Shown here in pieces: positions 35,051 to 41,840 of a stretch of DNA of 51,142 nt. A program made the translations under genes and the position numbers. Position 1 is the first letter of the stretch, and every line of letters starts with the position of its first letter. The notes under the pieces are model-generated. The model was not told the DNA's origin and did no database searches. It was given only the letters and a program-made list of their open reading frames with translations. Source of the DNA: Planctomycetaceae bacterium (GTDB lineage: Bacteria; Planctomycetota; Planctomycetia; Pirellulales; UBA1268); NCBI GenBank assembly GCA_947449135.1, contig CANFQO010000017.1, positions 1 through 51,142 of the forward strand, given 5' to 3'.

Positions 35051-35304
35051 AGCCCACGCCACTTCGGGCGGGGATGAGCCGCCGGAAAAGAACACAGTGC
35101 CGCACTGCAGTACGGCCGACCGGAGTGGGGGGTACCGCGCGTGCCGCGGAAGGGTCAAGGCCGAGCGGCCTGCAGACCGGCCTCAAACCATCGCCAGAGT
35201 GCCGCCCTTGCCCGAACTCCCTGGATAGCGCTGCCATGCCCGCCAAAACAGCTATGGTACCGGTCTTTCCCACGCTCGCTGGTCGCACGTCTATCGTCAG
35301 TCAT

Positions 35305-36123
35305 ATGGAAACGATGAACGAGACATTCGACTTCCCCGACCCGATCGATCCGGCTGCGCTGGTGGCCCATACCGGGCTGGCCACGTTCGAGCACCATGCC
35401 ACCATCGGCTCGACGATGGAGCGTGCCCGGGAGTTGGCATCGCTTCCGGGCTGTCCGCTACCAGCAGCGGTGGTTGCCGATCTGCAGACGCTCGGCCGTG
35501 GCCAGCGGGGTGCCCGCTGGTGGCAGGCTCCCGGCAGTCTCGCGGTGAGCGTGGTGGTCGATGCCTCGGCACCATCACAGGCCTCGCCTCCGGCTGTCTG
35601 GTCGCTGGCCTGCGGCGTGGCGTTGGCCGAGTCGCTGGCGGTGCTCGTCCCGATGATCGAACCGCTGCTGCGGTGGCCCAACGATGTCGAAGTCAACGGA
35701 CGGAAGCTTGCCGGCATCCTGGTCGAGACGACACCCGGCGGTCGGGCCATCTTCGGCATCGGCGTGAACACCACCGGCTCCAGCCACGAGGTGCCGCCGC
35801 CGCTCGACAAAAAGATCGTCACGCTGCCCGACCTGACCGGCTCCATCCTGCCACGGGAATCACTGCTCGCGGAGTTTCTGCCCCGGCTGTTCCTGCTGCT
35901 GGCGGCGACCGCCGACGATCCCGAGGCGTTTGTGCCGCGCTACCGGGCGCGATGCGGCCTCGACGGCCAGCCCGTCACGGTCTTTTCCGGAGACGAACGG
36001 CTGACCGGCATCTGCCGAGGGATCGCGGCCGACGGCACGCTCGTACTCGACACACCAGGCGGCCGTATGCACGTGACCTCCGGCAGCCTCACCCATCCCG
36101 CTGACGTCTGGCGGGGAGACTGA
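35305..36123 (+). CDS. birA: biotin--[acetyl-CoA-carboxylase] ligase
   Basis: A 272-residue enzyme that attaches biotin to carboxylase carrier domains. The biotinyl-AMP loop is GRGQRGARW (about 65-73), preceded by HHATIGSTMERARELA. The central lysine motif is LRWPNDVEVNGRKLAGILVE and the C-terminal SH3-like cap ends in GRMHVTSGSL. There is no N-terminal DNA-binding domain, so it is the monofunctional type, unable to repress bio genes. ATG 35305 is chosen; 35236 and 35314 are alternatives. It converges on the methyltransferase gene with 6 bases between stops. bioF lies at 47835. Confidence 0.95.
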   Translation: METMNETFDFPDPIDPAALVAHTGLATFEHHATIGSTMERARELASLPGCPLPAAVVADLQTLGRGQRGARWWQAPGSLAVSVVVDASAPSQASPPAVWSLACGVALAESLAVLVPMIEPLLRWPNDVEVNGRKLAGILVETTPGGRAIFGIGVNTTGSSHEVPPPLDKKIVTLPDLTGSILPRESLLAEFLPRLFLLLAATADDPEAFVPRYRARCGLDGQPVTVFSGDERLTGICRGIAADGTLVLDTPGGRMHVTSGSLTHPADVWRGD

Positions 36124-36129
36124 AGACCA

Positions 36130-37245
36130 TCACGTGCGGCGAGACCGGAGTGCGACCACACAGACCTCGCGGCCGCCGGTGGAGACCTGGCGGGCCCTGG
36201 GGGCGAAGCCCCAGCCGCGGAATTGATCGAGCCAGCCCGGGAGTTCCTCCGCCCGCGACCAGTCGGGCATCTTGAGCGTGGCGATGATGCCAACGGGCTT
36301 CACGCCGGCGGCGGTGACGATCCTGCCGAGACTTTCGAGCGTGCTCCGAGGGTCGATGTTCATGTCGGCGACGATCCAATCAAAGCCACGAAAGCTCTTC
36401 ACCTTCACGTCACGGGCCCGCATCCGCCACTGTTCGAAGCTGGCGTGCGCCGCCACCCGCTCATCGACGAGTGCTGGATCGATGCCGACGACCGTGAGCC
36501 CAGCTTCAAGCAGTCGCTGGCAGGCGCCTCCGGGCGAGGCGCCGAGTTCGACGGCCCGCTGGCCAGGTCGCAGATCCACACCAAAGGTCGCGATCGCCTC
36601 ATCGAGCTTGAGCCACGCCCGCGATACCTTGTCTGCCGGGAGGTCTTTCTGGTGCATGCCGCCCGGTAGGCAACTCGTGGGTGTGGCGGCCCGATGCCAG
36701 CCCACCCACCAGCGGTCGGCCGTGTCGATCAGGCAGTCGAGCACGAGGTCGCCCGGGCGGGCAGTTGCCGAGAGCCCAGCCGGCTTGTCGTATGCCGACA
36801 GCAGGGCGGCACGGACAGACTGCGAATCGACGTCCGATTCCAGTCGCCGATCGCGGTGCCAGACGTGGATGTTGTCCCACGCGGTATGGGGCACAAGCGA
36901 CCGCATCGCCGCGATGCGTTCCGGATCAGACGCTCCCGATACCTGACCGAGCGAGCGGATCACCGCCCGCGCAAAGACCAGATCGGGGAAAAAGTCATCG
37001 GGAGGATCGCTGCTCCCCAGCCGGAACGTCACCACGCCCCGCCGCCAGGCCGCTTTTGCCACCTCCGGCAGAATCATCTCCTGCCGACGGACGAGGCTGG
37101 CCTCGGCACCACCTTGGCAGGTCGCCAAGAGAAACGTTCCCCGCACGGCGGGGGCGGGGGTCGCCTGTGGATGCTGGTGCGAGGGCCCTTCGCGACCGGA
37201 GCTATGGCTTTCAGATGACGTGCGCTGCATGCCGCAATCGTACAT
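36130..37245 (-). CDS. RlmM/FtsJ-like rRNA 2'-O-methyltransferase
   Basis: A protein of up to 371 residues. The C-terminal half is a Rossmann methyltransferase: SRAWLKLDEA (catalytic-type Lys), AVELGASPGGACQRLLEAG (SAM-binding), FDWIVADMNIDP (Asp) and IIATLKMPDW (Lys), which match the K-D-K part of the FtsJ/RlmM tetrad. The N-terminal half (GTFLLATCQGGAEASL through LVFARAVIRSLG) resembles the THUMP-like region of RlmM, which methylates C2498 of 23S rRNA in enterobacteria. Starts at 37245 or 37230 are both possible and lack a ribosome site. The 5' end abuts the terminator of the upstream microprotein gene. Confidence 0.82.
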   Translation of the reverse strand: MYDCGMQRTSSESHSSGREGPSHQHPQATPAPAVRGTFLLATCQGGAEASLVRRQEMILPEVAKAAWRRGVVTFRLGSSDPPDDFFPDLVFARAVIRSLGQVSGASDPERIAAMRSLVPHTAWDNIHVWHRDRRLESDVDSQSVRAALLSAYDKPAGLSATARPGDLVLDCLIDTADRWWVGWHRAATPTSCLPGGMHQKDLPADKVSRAWLKLDEAIATFGVDLRPGQRAVELGASPGGACQRLLEAGLTVVGIDPALVDERVAAHASFEQWRMRARDVKVKSFRGFDWIVADMNIDPRSTLESLGRIVTAAGVKPVGIIATLKMPDWSRAEELPGWLDQFRGWGFAPRARQVSTGGREVCVVALRSRRT

Positions 37246-37255
37246 TCAAAAAATC

Positions 37256-37291
37256 AGGCCGGCCCGGGCGCCCAAGGGCCCGGGCCGGCCT
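37256..37291 (-). terminator. strong intrinsic terminator of the lysine-rich microprotein gene
   Basis: A perfect 14-bp GC-rich stem (AGGCCGGCCCGGGC and its complement) with an 8-base loop. On the minus strand it is followed two bases later by TTTTTT (plus-strand A-run at 37248-37253), the best rho-independent terminator in the window. On the plus strand only TTTCTCGT follows, so it would work mainly for the minus strand. It ends the transcript of the gene at 37390-37452 before the methyltransferase start. Confidence 0.88.
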
Positions 37292-37329
37292 TTCTCGTCT
37301 GAACGCGGAAAAGGGGACTGGAACTGGCT

Positions 37330-37348
37330 GGCGAAACGATGTTTCGCC
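37330..37348 (-). other. hairpin in the 3' untranslated region of the microprotein gene
   Basis: GGCGAAAC-GAT-GTTTCGCC, a perfect 8-bp stem with a 3-base loop, lies between the microprotein stop and its terminator. It may protect the short mRNA or be part of a small RNA. Confidence 0.5.
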
Positions 37349-37389
37349 CGGTCGAAAGAGCTCCCGAAAGAACTCAATCAACCACCTGT

Positions 37390-37452
37390 TCAGCCGTGGC
37401 CCTTCTTCTTCTTGGCGACCTTCTTGGCAGCCTTCTTCTTCTTCTTCGCCAT
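37390..37452 (-). CDS. 20-residue lysine-rich microprotein
   Basis: The complete product is MAKKKKKAAKKVAKKKKGHG: 11 of 20 residues are Lys, with no acidic residue. The evidence for translation is an AAGGAG site (plus-strand 37461-37466) exactly 8 bases before the ATG. The evidence for independent transcription is the strong terminator about 100 bases downstream. A 263-base region with no gene precedes it. All six other near-identical Lys codons are AAG, as in its GC-rich neighbours. The charge pattern resembles histone H1-like or ribosomal-protein tails and suggests binding to nucleic acid or polyphosphate; that is inference. The same DNA read in the other two minus frames gives Arg-rich and Glu-rich strings that lack starts of comparable quality. 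I do not know a named family for it. Confidence 0.65.
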   Translation of the reverse strand: MAKKKKKAAKKVAKKKKGHG

Positions 37453-37715
37453 TGTGATGGCTCCTTGCCACGAGCACCCGCACTGTTACACGACCATTCC
37501 CCCGGGTGCTCTGTTGGAGGGAACAGTCGACGTTTCGCGTCGCGTCGAGGCGAGCCAAACACCGCTTTTGACACGGTGCGTGGCAACGCTTCATCGCGCT
37601 GCGGACGGTGTTGTGAAGGATGACAGCGAAAACTGTCAAGAGATGTTCGGAATTTTTTTCGAAAAAATTTCGCAGAACGGTCGATGCACACCACCTGCGG
37701 ATGCTGTCCGGACCC
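37453..37715 (-). promoter_or_regulatory. 263-base upstream region of the microprotein gene
   Basis: No gene is visible. It is more AT-rich than the surroundings near 37620-37680. It contains a hairpin (TGACAG/CTGTCA around 37621-37638), a TTGACA -35-like box on the minus strand (plus 37634-37639), and a near-palindrome of T- and A-runs at about 37651-37671. No convincing -10 box is spaced correctly from the TTGACA. The long leader could hold a regulatory RNA structure. Confidence 0.4.
37461..37466 (-). promoter_or_regulatory. Shine-Dalgarno site deciding the microprotein start
   Basis: AAGGAG on the minus strand, 8 bases upstream of ATG 37452. It selects the lysine frame over the two overlapping frames. 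Confidence 0.7.
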
Positions 37716-38951
37716 TTACGCGTGGTGCTTGGCCGTCGCGCGATCGGGTGCGGTCGCATGGCGCTTTGCCCACGCCGTGAGCATGCCGAACTGCGCGGCG
37801 AATTCCTGTTCGTCGACACCCAGCGGGCTCTTGAAGAAGCAGGCAAGCCATCCCAGCGCGCCGTATTCACCGGCACGATGGGCGCGTTCCACTAACCGGA
37901 CGAGATCGAGCACCAGCGGGGCCGCCAGGATCGAGTCGCATCCCTGCCAGGTGAACTGCATCGTCATCGGCGTGCCGAGGAAGCCGCGGAAGTGGATGTG
38001 ATCCCACGCCGTCTTCCAGTCACCGAGGCTCCTGATGTATTCGATCGAGACGTGGGTCTGAGGCGGGTAGCCGAGGATGTCGGCCAGGAGATGGTCCTTG
38101 CTCCGCACCTTGGCCTGTTTGTTCCGCGGGTCATCGAGGACTTTGCCATCCATGTTGCCGAAGATGTTGTGGCCGACCCAACTCATCACCTCCAGATGTC
38201 GCGCCGCGAACATCGGCGCCAGCACGCTCTTGAGTAGCGTTTCTCCGGTCTTGCCGTCGCAGCCGGTGTGGGCGATCTGACGCTGGCGGGCCACCTCCTG
38301 GAGAGCCTCCGGCGTGGCGCCAGTCGACGGCGTGAAGTTGATGTAGGAGGCACCGGCTTCAAAGGCGGCCAGGGCATACAGACTGCTGGCGGGAAGCGGA
38401 CAGGCCCGCGGGTCGTTGAGCAGAGGCTCCAGTTCTGCGAACGACCGCGGGATCGGCAGCGCCGCTGGCGGCTCGGTGGAGGCGACGTTCACCACCACCA
38501 CGTGGCGGAGCCGTTCGGCCGCGGCGAAGGCTTCGATGTCGGCCCGCACGCGGTCGATCGCCTGTCGGGGCGTTTCCACGATGGCAGCAATCGAGTCGTC
38601 AGCCAATTCGCGAATCTTGTCCCCCGCCGCCACGACCGTGCCGGGCCGCAGCCGCGCCTCCGTCTCGGTGAAGTAGTCGGCAGCGTCGTCGAGGAGTTCC
38701 GGCAGGATCGCGCGGCTGTCGGTCCACATGCGGCGGGCCTCGTCGGCCAGCCGGCCAGGACGGATGTCGTGGCCGCCGACGACGATGTCGGCAAAGTCGA
38801 CCAGGTCGAGTCGCGTGAAGGGATCAAGCGCCGTGACGAGTCCCACCGGTTCCATTCGGCCGTGGGCCAGGTTGGCCAGACCCGTGATCGCGGTGGTGGC
38901 CACGCCCCCTTTGGCCCCGATGAGCCACAGACCAATACGGCTGCCTGCCAT
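37716..38951 (-). CDS. ino1: myo-inositol-1-phosphate (inositol-3-phosphate) synthase
   Basis: A 411-residue NAD-dependent enzyme that converts glucose 6-phosphate to inositol 3-phosphate, feeding inositol lipids or compatible solutes. The N-terminal LWLIGAKGGVATTAITGL is the dinucleotide fold. Family signatures are FEAGASYINFTPSTG, GCDGKTGETLLKSVLAPMF, NIFGNMDG, and the C-terminal IHFRGFLGTPMTMQFTWQG with DSILAAPLVLDL. ATG 38951 gives normal bacterial length. It is divergent from the aminotransferase gene, with a 176-base shared region carrying a 16-bp tandem repeat. Confidence 0.92.
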   Translation of the reverse strand: MAGSRIGLWLIGAKGGVATTAITGLANLAHGRMEPVGLVTALDPFTRLDLVDFADIVVGGHDIRPGRLADEARRMWTDSRAILPELLDDAADYFTETEARLRPGTVVAAGDKIRELADDSIAAIVETPRQAIDRVRADIEAFAAAERLRHVVVVNVASTEPPAALPIPRSFAELEPLLNDPRACPLPASSLYALAAFEAGASYINFTPSTGATPEALQEVARQRQIAHTGCDGKTGETLLKSVLAPMFAARHLEVMSWVGHNIFGNMDGKVLDDPRNKQAKVRSKDHLLADILGYPPQTHVSIEYIRSLGDWKTAWDHIHFRGFLGTPMTMQFTWQGCDSILAAPLVLDLVRLVERAHRAGEYGALGWLACFFKSPLGVDEQEFAAQFGMLTAWAKRHATAPDRATAKHHA

Positions 38952-38968
38952 GTGAAGAACTTTCTTGA

Positions 38969-39000
38969 GTGAACGAGGGAGAGGGTGAACGAGGGAGGGA
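38969..39000. repeat. 16-bp tandem repeat in a divergent promoter region
   Basis: GTGAACGAGGGAG occurs at 38969-38981 and again at 38985-38997, a period of 16 bases. It lies 17 bases upstream of the inositol synthase start and could be a paired regulator site or a simple duplication. Confidence 0.5.
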
Positions 39001-39127
39001 AGGCGACAGGTTTCTGGCGGGAAGGAGCAGTCAAACAGCTGGGAAACCGACCGACGGGTGGTATCATTCTGGTCACGTGCCAACGCGTCAAGCAACCAAA
39101 GAGCATCCGAAAGGCCGCATCACCATC

Positions 39128-40327
39128 ATGGAGTCTTCCCGCAGCCTGCATCTGGCCCAGCGCATGCGAGCGCTCGAGCCGTCCGCCACGCTCGCCATGG
39201 CCGCCCGCGCCTCGAGTATGGCTGCCGCCGGCATCAATGTCGTCGATCTCTCGGTCGGCGAGCCCGATTTCCCCACGCCGCTCCATATCTGTCAGGCCGC
39301 CGAGGCGGCGATCCGTGCCGGGAAAACCAAATACACCCCCGCGGCGGGTATCCCCGATCTCCGCAAGGCGGTTGCCGCCGACTACTCCCGCCGCACGGGT
39401 CTGGCCGTGACGCCCGCGCAGGTGGTTGTCTCCAACGGTGCCAAGCACTCGCTCCATAACGCGTTCACGAGCTTGCTCAACGAGGGGGATGAGGTGATCG
39501 TGCCGACGCCCTATTGGGTGAGCTATGCGGAGCTGATCAAGCTGGCCGGCGCGAAGCCGGTGCTGCTCTCCACGCGGATCGAAGACGACTTCAAGCTGCG
39601 GCCGGAGGCTCTGCGGGCGGCCATCACGCCCGCCACGCGGATGCTCCTGCTCTGCACGCCGAGCAACCCGACCGGCGTGGTCTACTCGGCCGACGAACTG
39701 CGGGCCTTGGCCGACATCGCCATCGAGGCCGATCTCGCGGTCGTGTCGGATGAGATCTACGACCAGCTGGTGTTTGACGGTCAGCAGGCGGTGTCGTTTC
39801 CGACACTGCGGCCGGGGCTCGAGTCCCGCACGGTGGTCGTGGCCGGTGTGAGTAAGACCTATTCCATGACCGGCTGGCGGATTGGCTGGACGATCTGCCC
39901 GGAGCCGCTGGCCAAGGCGATCGGCAACCTGCAGAGCCAGGAGACGAGCAATCCCTGCAGCGTCAGCCAGCATGCGGCGGTGGCCGCGCTGACGGGCCCG
40001 CAGGAGTGCGTGGCTGAGATGTGCCGGGCCTTCGAAAAGCGACGCGATCTGGTGGCGGCACGGCTCTCGGCCATTCCGGGCGTGCGGCTGCCGCGGATCG
40101 GCGGCGCGTTCTATGCCTTCTTCGACATCCAGCCGGCGCTGGCGAAGGGAAAGAACGGCATCACCAACAGCATGCAGTGGTGCGAGTCGCTCCTGGAAAA
40201 AGAACATGTCGCGCTCGTGGCCGGCAGCGCGTTTGGCGCCGAAGGGCACGTACGGATGTCGTTTGCCGCGTCGGAAGAAAAGCTGGGCGAAGGGCTCGAC
40301 CGGATCGCCCGCTTCCTGGGCGCGTGA
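39128..40327 (+). CDS. aspartate/aromatic aminotransferase family (class I PLP)
   Basis: A 399-residue PLP enzyme of fold type I, close to bacterial aspartate/prephenate aminotransferases of the I-gamma group. Signatures are DLSVGEPDFPTP, KYTPAAGIPDLR, SNGAKHSLHNA, PTPYWVSY, CTPSNPTGVVY, SDEIYDQLVFDG and the Schiff-base Lys in VSKTYSMTGWRIGW; a C-terminal Arg is in GHVRMSFA. It transfers the amino group of aspartate to 2-oxoglutarate or prephenate. ATG 39128 is chosen because the sequence before it is unlike the family. Confidence 0.94.
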   Translation: MESSRSLHLAQRMRALEPSATLAMAARASSMAAAGINVVDLSVGEPDFPTPLHICQAAEAAIRAGKTKYTPAAGIPDLRKAVAADYSRRTGLAVTPAQVVVSNGAKHSLHNAFTSLLNEGDEVIVPTPYWVSYAELIKLAGAKPVLLSTRIEDDFKLRPEALRAAITPATRMLLLCTPSNPTGVVYSADELRALADIAIEADLAVVSDEIYDQLVFDGQQAVSFPTLRPGLESRTVVVAGVSKTYSMTGWRIGWTICPEPLAKAIGNLQSQETSNPCSVSQHAAVAALTGPQECVAEMCRAFEKRRDLVAARLSAIPGVRLPRIGGAFYAFFDIQPALAKGKNGITNSMQWCESLLEKEHVALVAGSAFGAEGHVRMSFAASEEKLGEGLDRIARFLGA

Positions 40328-40367
40328 ACGCGGCGCAGCGGGTTGCTCGACATCCGGCGGCTGTGTG

Positions 40368-40403
40368 CTAGAGCGCAAGTGCCCGCTAGAGCGCCAGTGC
40401 CCG
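40368..40403. repeat. 18-bp tandem duplication of the end of the DUF1080 gene
   Basis: Units at 40368-40385 and 40386-40403 are identical apart from one base. The second unit encodes the last five residues and stop of the DUF1080 gene (minus strand, RALAL-stop), and the first repeats them just after the stop, with a second TAG. Confidence 0.75.
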
Positions 40404-41009
40404 CAGGTCGCGGAATTCGACTTTCATCATCACGCCACGATGGATCTGCAAGCCGATCGGACCGGGCTCCGCATACGTGGCATCCTTGTACTGCGAGACC
40501 TGCTCGCCGTTGAGCCAGACAGTGAAGGTGTCCCCTTTCGCCTCCAGCCGGATCCGGTTCCATTCGCCGGCCTTGAGCAGTTCGGCGGCCCGCGGCGCCC
40601 GGGCCTCCTCCGGATACTTTCCGGTATAGAAGGAGCAGGTCATGTCACGCTTGAGGCTTCGCGACACGCCGATCTGCAACTGCAGTTCCGGCTTCCGGAC
40701 CATGATGCCGCTGTCGATGTCACCGCCGAAACGCACCTCCCCCTCCACGACCAGATCGCCATACGCCTGTTCGGTATAGAGCATCGAGCCCTGCTTCGCC
40801 TCGTCGCTCTGACCTACGAGCACGCCGTCGACGACCTTCCAGTAGGGTTCGGCCGGCACCTGCCAGCCCGTCAGGTCGCGGCCATTGAAGATCGACGGCA
40901 GGCTGGCGGTCGGCAGCACATCTGCGGCCCACGTGGGCATGTGGGCGAAAGCCACGCCGAGGCTGGCAACGACGAGCAGTCCAACAGTTCGGAGCGTGGA
41001 TGCAGGCAT
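40386..41009 (-). CDS. DUF1080 (3-keto-disaccharide hydrolase-type) lectin-fold protein
   Basis: A 207-residue secreted protein. The signal peptide (RTVGLLVVASLGVAFAHMPTWA) ends near residue 28. The DUF1080 domain follows: FNGRDLTGWQVP, YWKVVDGVLVGQ, YGDLVVEGEVRFGGDIDSGIMVR, then WNRIRLEAKGDTFTVWLNGE and GPIGLQIHRGVMMKVEFRDL. This jelly-roll (concanavalin-like) domain is hugely expanded in Planctomycetota; characterised relatives act on 3-keto-glycosides. No operon partner is evident. The gene terminates in an 18-bp duplication. Confidence 0.92.
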   Translation of the reverse strand: MPASTLRTVGLLVVASLGVAFAHMPTWAADVLPTASLPSIFNGRDLTGWQVPAEPYWKVVDGVLVGQSDEAKQGSMLYTEQAYGDLVVEGEVRFGGDIDSGIMVRKPELQLQIGVSRSLKRDMTCSFYTGKYPEEARAPRAAELLKAGEWNRIRLEAKGDTFTVWLNGEQVSQYKDATYAEPGPIGLQIHRGVMMKVEFRDLRALAL

Positions 41010-41073
41010 GGTGTCGCGAATCCGAGGGGGACGGTGGCCGATCGGAAGCTGATCCGGCCGGTGCTGCCGACGC

Positions 41074-41081
41074 AGTATAAA
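41074..41081. promoter_or_regulatory. overlapping divergent -10 boxes (mobA / DUF1080)
   Basis: The sequence AGTATAAA reads TATAAA on the plus strand (41076-41081) and TATACT on the minus strand (41079-41074). The first would start mobA transcripts about 30 bases before ATG 41117; the second would give DUF1080 a leader of about 58 bases. Neither has a clear -35 box. Confidence 0.4.
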
Positions 41082-41116
41082 GGAGAACGTCAGCCGCCCC
41101 CTCGTTCGGAGCCTCC

Positions 41117-41794
41117 ATGCAACACCCCGGTGACATCCGTCAGGCGGCGGTGGGCATTCTGCTGGCGGGCGGCGGGTCGACGCGGCTGGCCTCCTTCGCC
41201 GAGGCGACAGGCGGCGGCAAGGCGTTGCTCATGTTCCAGGGCGAGACATTCCTGGAGCATGTCGCCGCGGCCGTGGCGGCCGAAGTGGGGCAGACGATTG
41301 TGGTGGCGGCGCCGGAGCAGCCACTGCCGGACCTCGGGCCGACGCAGGTCGTGGGCGATAGCACACCCGGCGCCGGGCCGCTCGCCGGCATTCGCGACGG
41401 CCTGCGGGCCGCGCTGGCAGCCGACCGGGGTGGTTGCCCGCCGCCGCGACTGGCCTTCGTGGCCTCGTGCGACCTGCCGCTCCTCCGTCGGGAGGTCGTC
41501 CGGCTGCTGCTCGACGTGGCGGACAAGTCGAACGCGGTCTGGACCGTACCGATCGTGCACGGCCACCGGCAGGTGCTCGTGTCGGTGATGCGTGTCGAGT
41601 TGCTACCCAGGATCGAAGCCTGGCTGGCCACCGGCCGCCGCGATCTCCGCGGGCTTTGGCACGAGATCTCCCGGGATGATCCACGGAGTGTCTGCGAGGT
41701 GACGGCGGCAGAATGCAAGGCTGTCGACCCTGCGCTTGTGTCATTCATCGACATCGACACGCCGGACGACCTCCAGCGGCTGCAATCGCGGTGA
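41117..41794 (+). CDS. mobA: molybdenum cofactor guanylyltransferase MobA
   Basis: A 225-residue nucleotidyltransferase that adds GMP to molybdopterin. The N-terminal LAGGGSTRL is the GTP-binding loop, GGGKALLMFQGETFLEHV the K-A-L-L region and FVASCDLPLLRREVV the metal-binding D-x-P motif (SCDLP). FIDIDTPDDLQRL is the usual C-terminal N/D-x-D-T-P-D-D-L motif. Length is normal. No other molybdenum cofactor gene is nearby. Its end is 46 bases before the AsmA-like start. Confidence 0.92.
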   Translation: MQHPGDIRQAAVGILLAGGGSTRLASFAEATGGGKALLMFQGETFLEHVAAAVAAEVGQTIVVAAPEQPLPDLGPTQVVGDSTPGAGPLAGIRDGLRAALAADRGGCPPPRLAFVASCDLPLLRREVVRLLLDVADKSNAVWTVPIVHGHRQVLVSVMRVELLPRIEAWLATGRRDLRGLWHEISRDDPRSVCEVTAAECKAVDPALVSFIDIDTPDDLQRLQSR

Positions 41795-41826
41795 TATTCG
41801 CCTTCGCGGGATGGGGGAGAGACTTC

Positions 41827-41832
41827 TATACT
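41827..41832 (+). promoter_or_regulatory. -10 box (TATACT) for a leaderless AsmA-like mRNA
   Basis: TATACT ends 8 bases before ATG 41841, so transcription would begin on or beside the start codon; there is no ribosome site. The same box and spacing occur before the hydrolase gene (19760-19765). Confidence 0.45.
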
Positions 41833-41840
41833 TCCTTGCT

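Noticed and set aside
34885-35304. N-terminal extension of birA
   Set aside because: It overlaps the signal-peptide end of the divergent barrel gene and has no biotin-ligase features or DNA-binding domain.
37374-37694. Arg-rich frame overlapping the lysine-rich microprotein gene
   Set aside because: No ribosome site at its start and the repeated codons follow simply from reading AAG repeats out of frame.
38489-40378. A 629-codon minus-strand frame opposite the aminotransferase
   Set aside because: Its sequence is Arg/His/Gly-rich with no domain; the opposite strand encodes a clear PLP enzyme.
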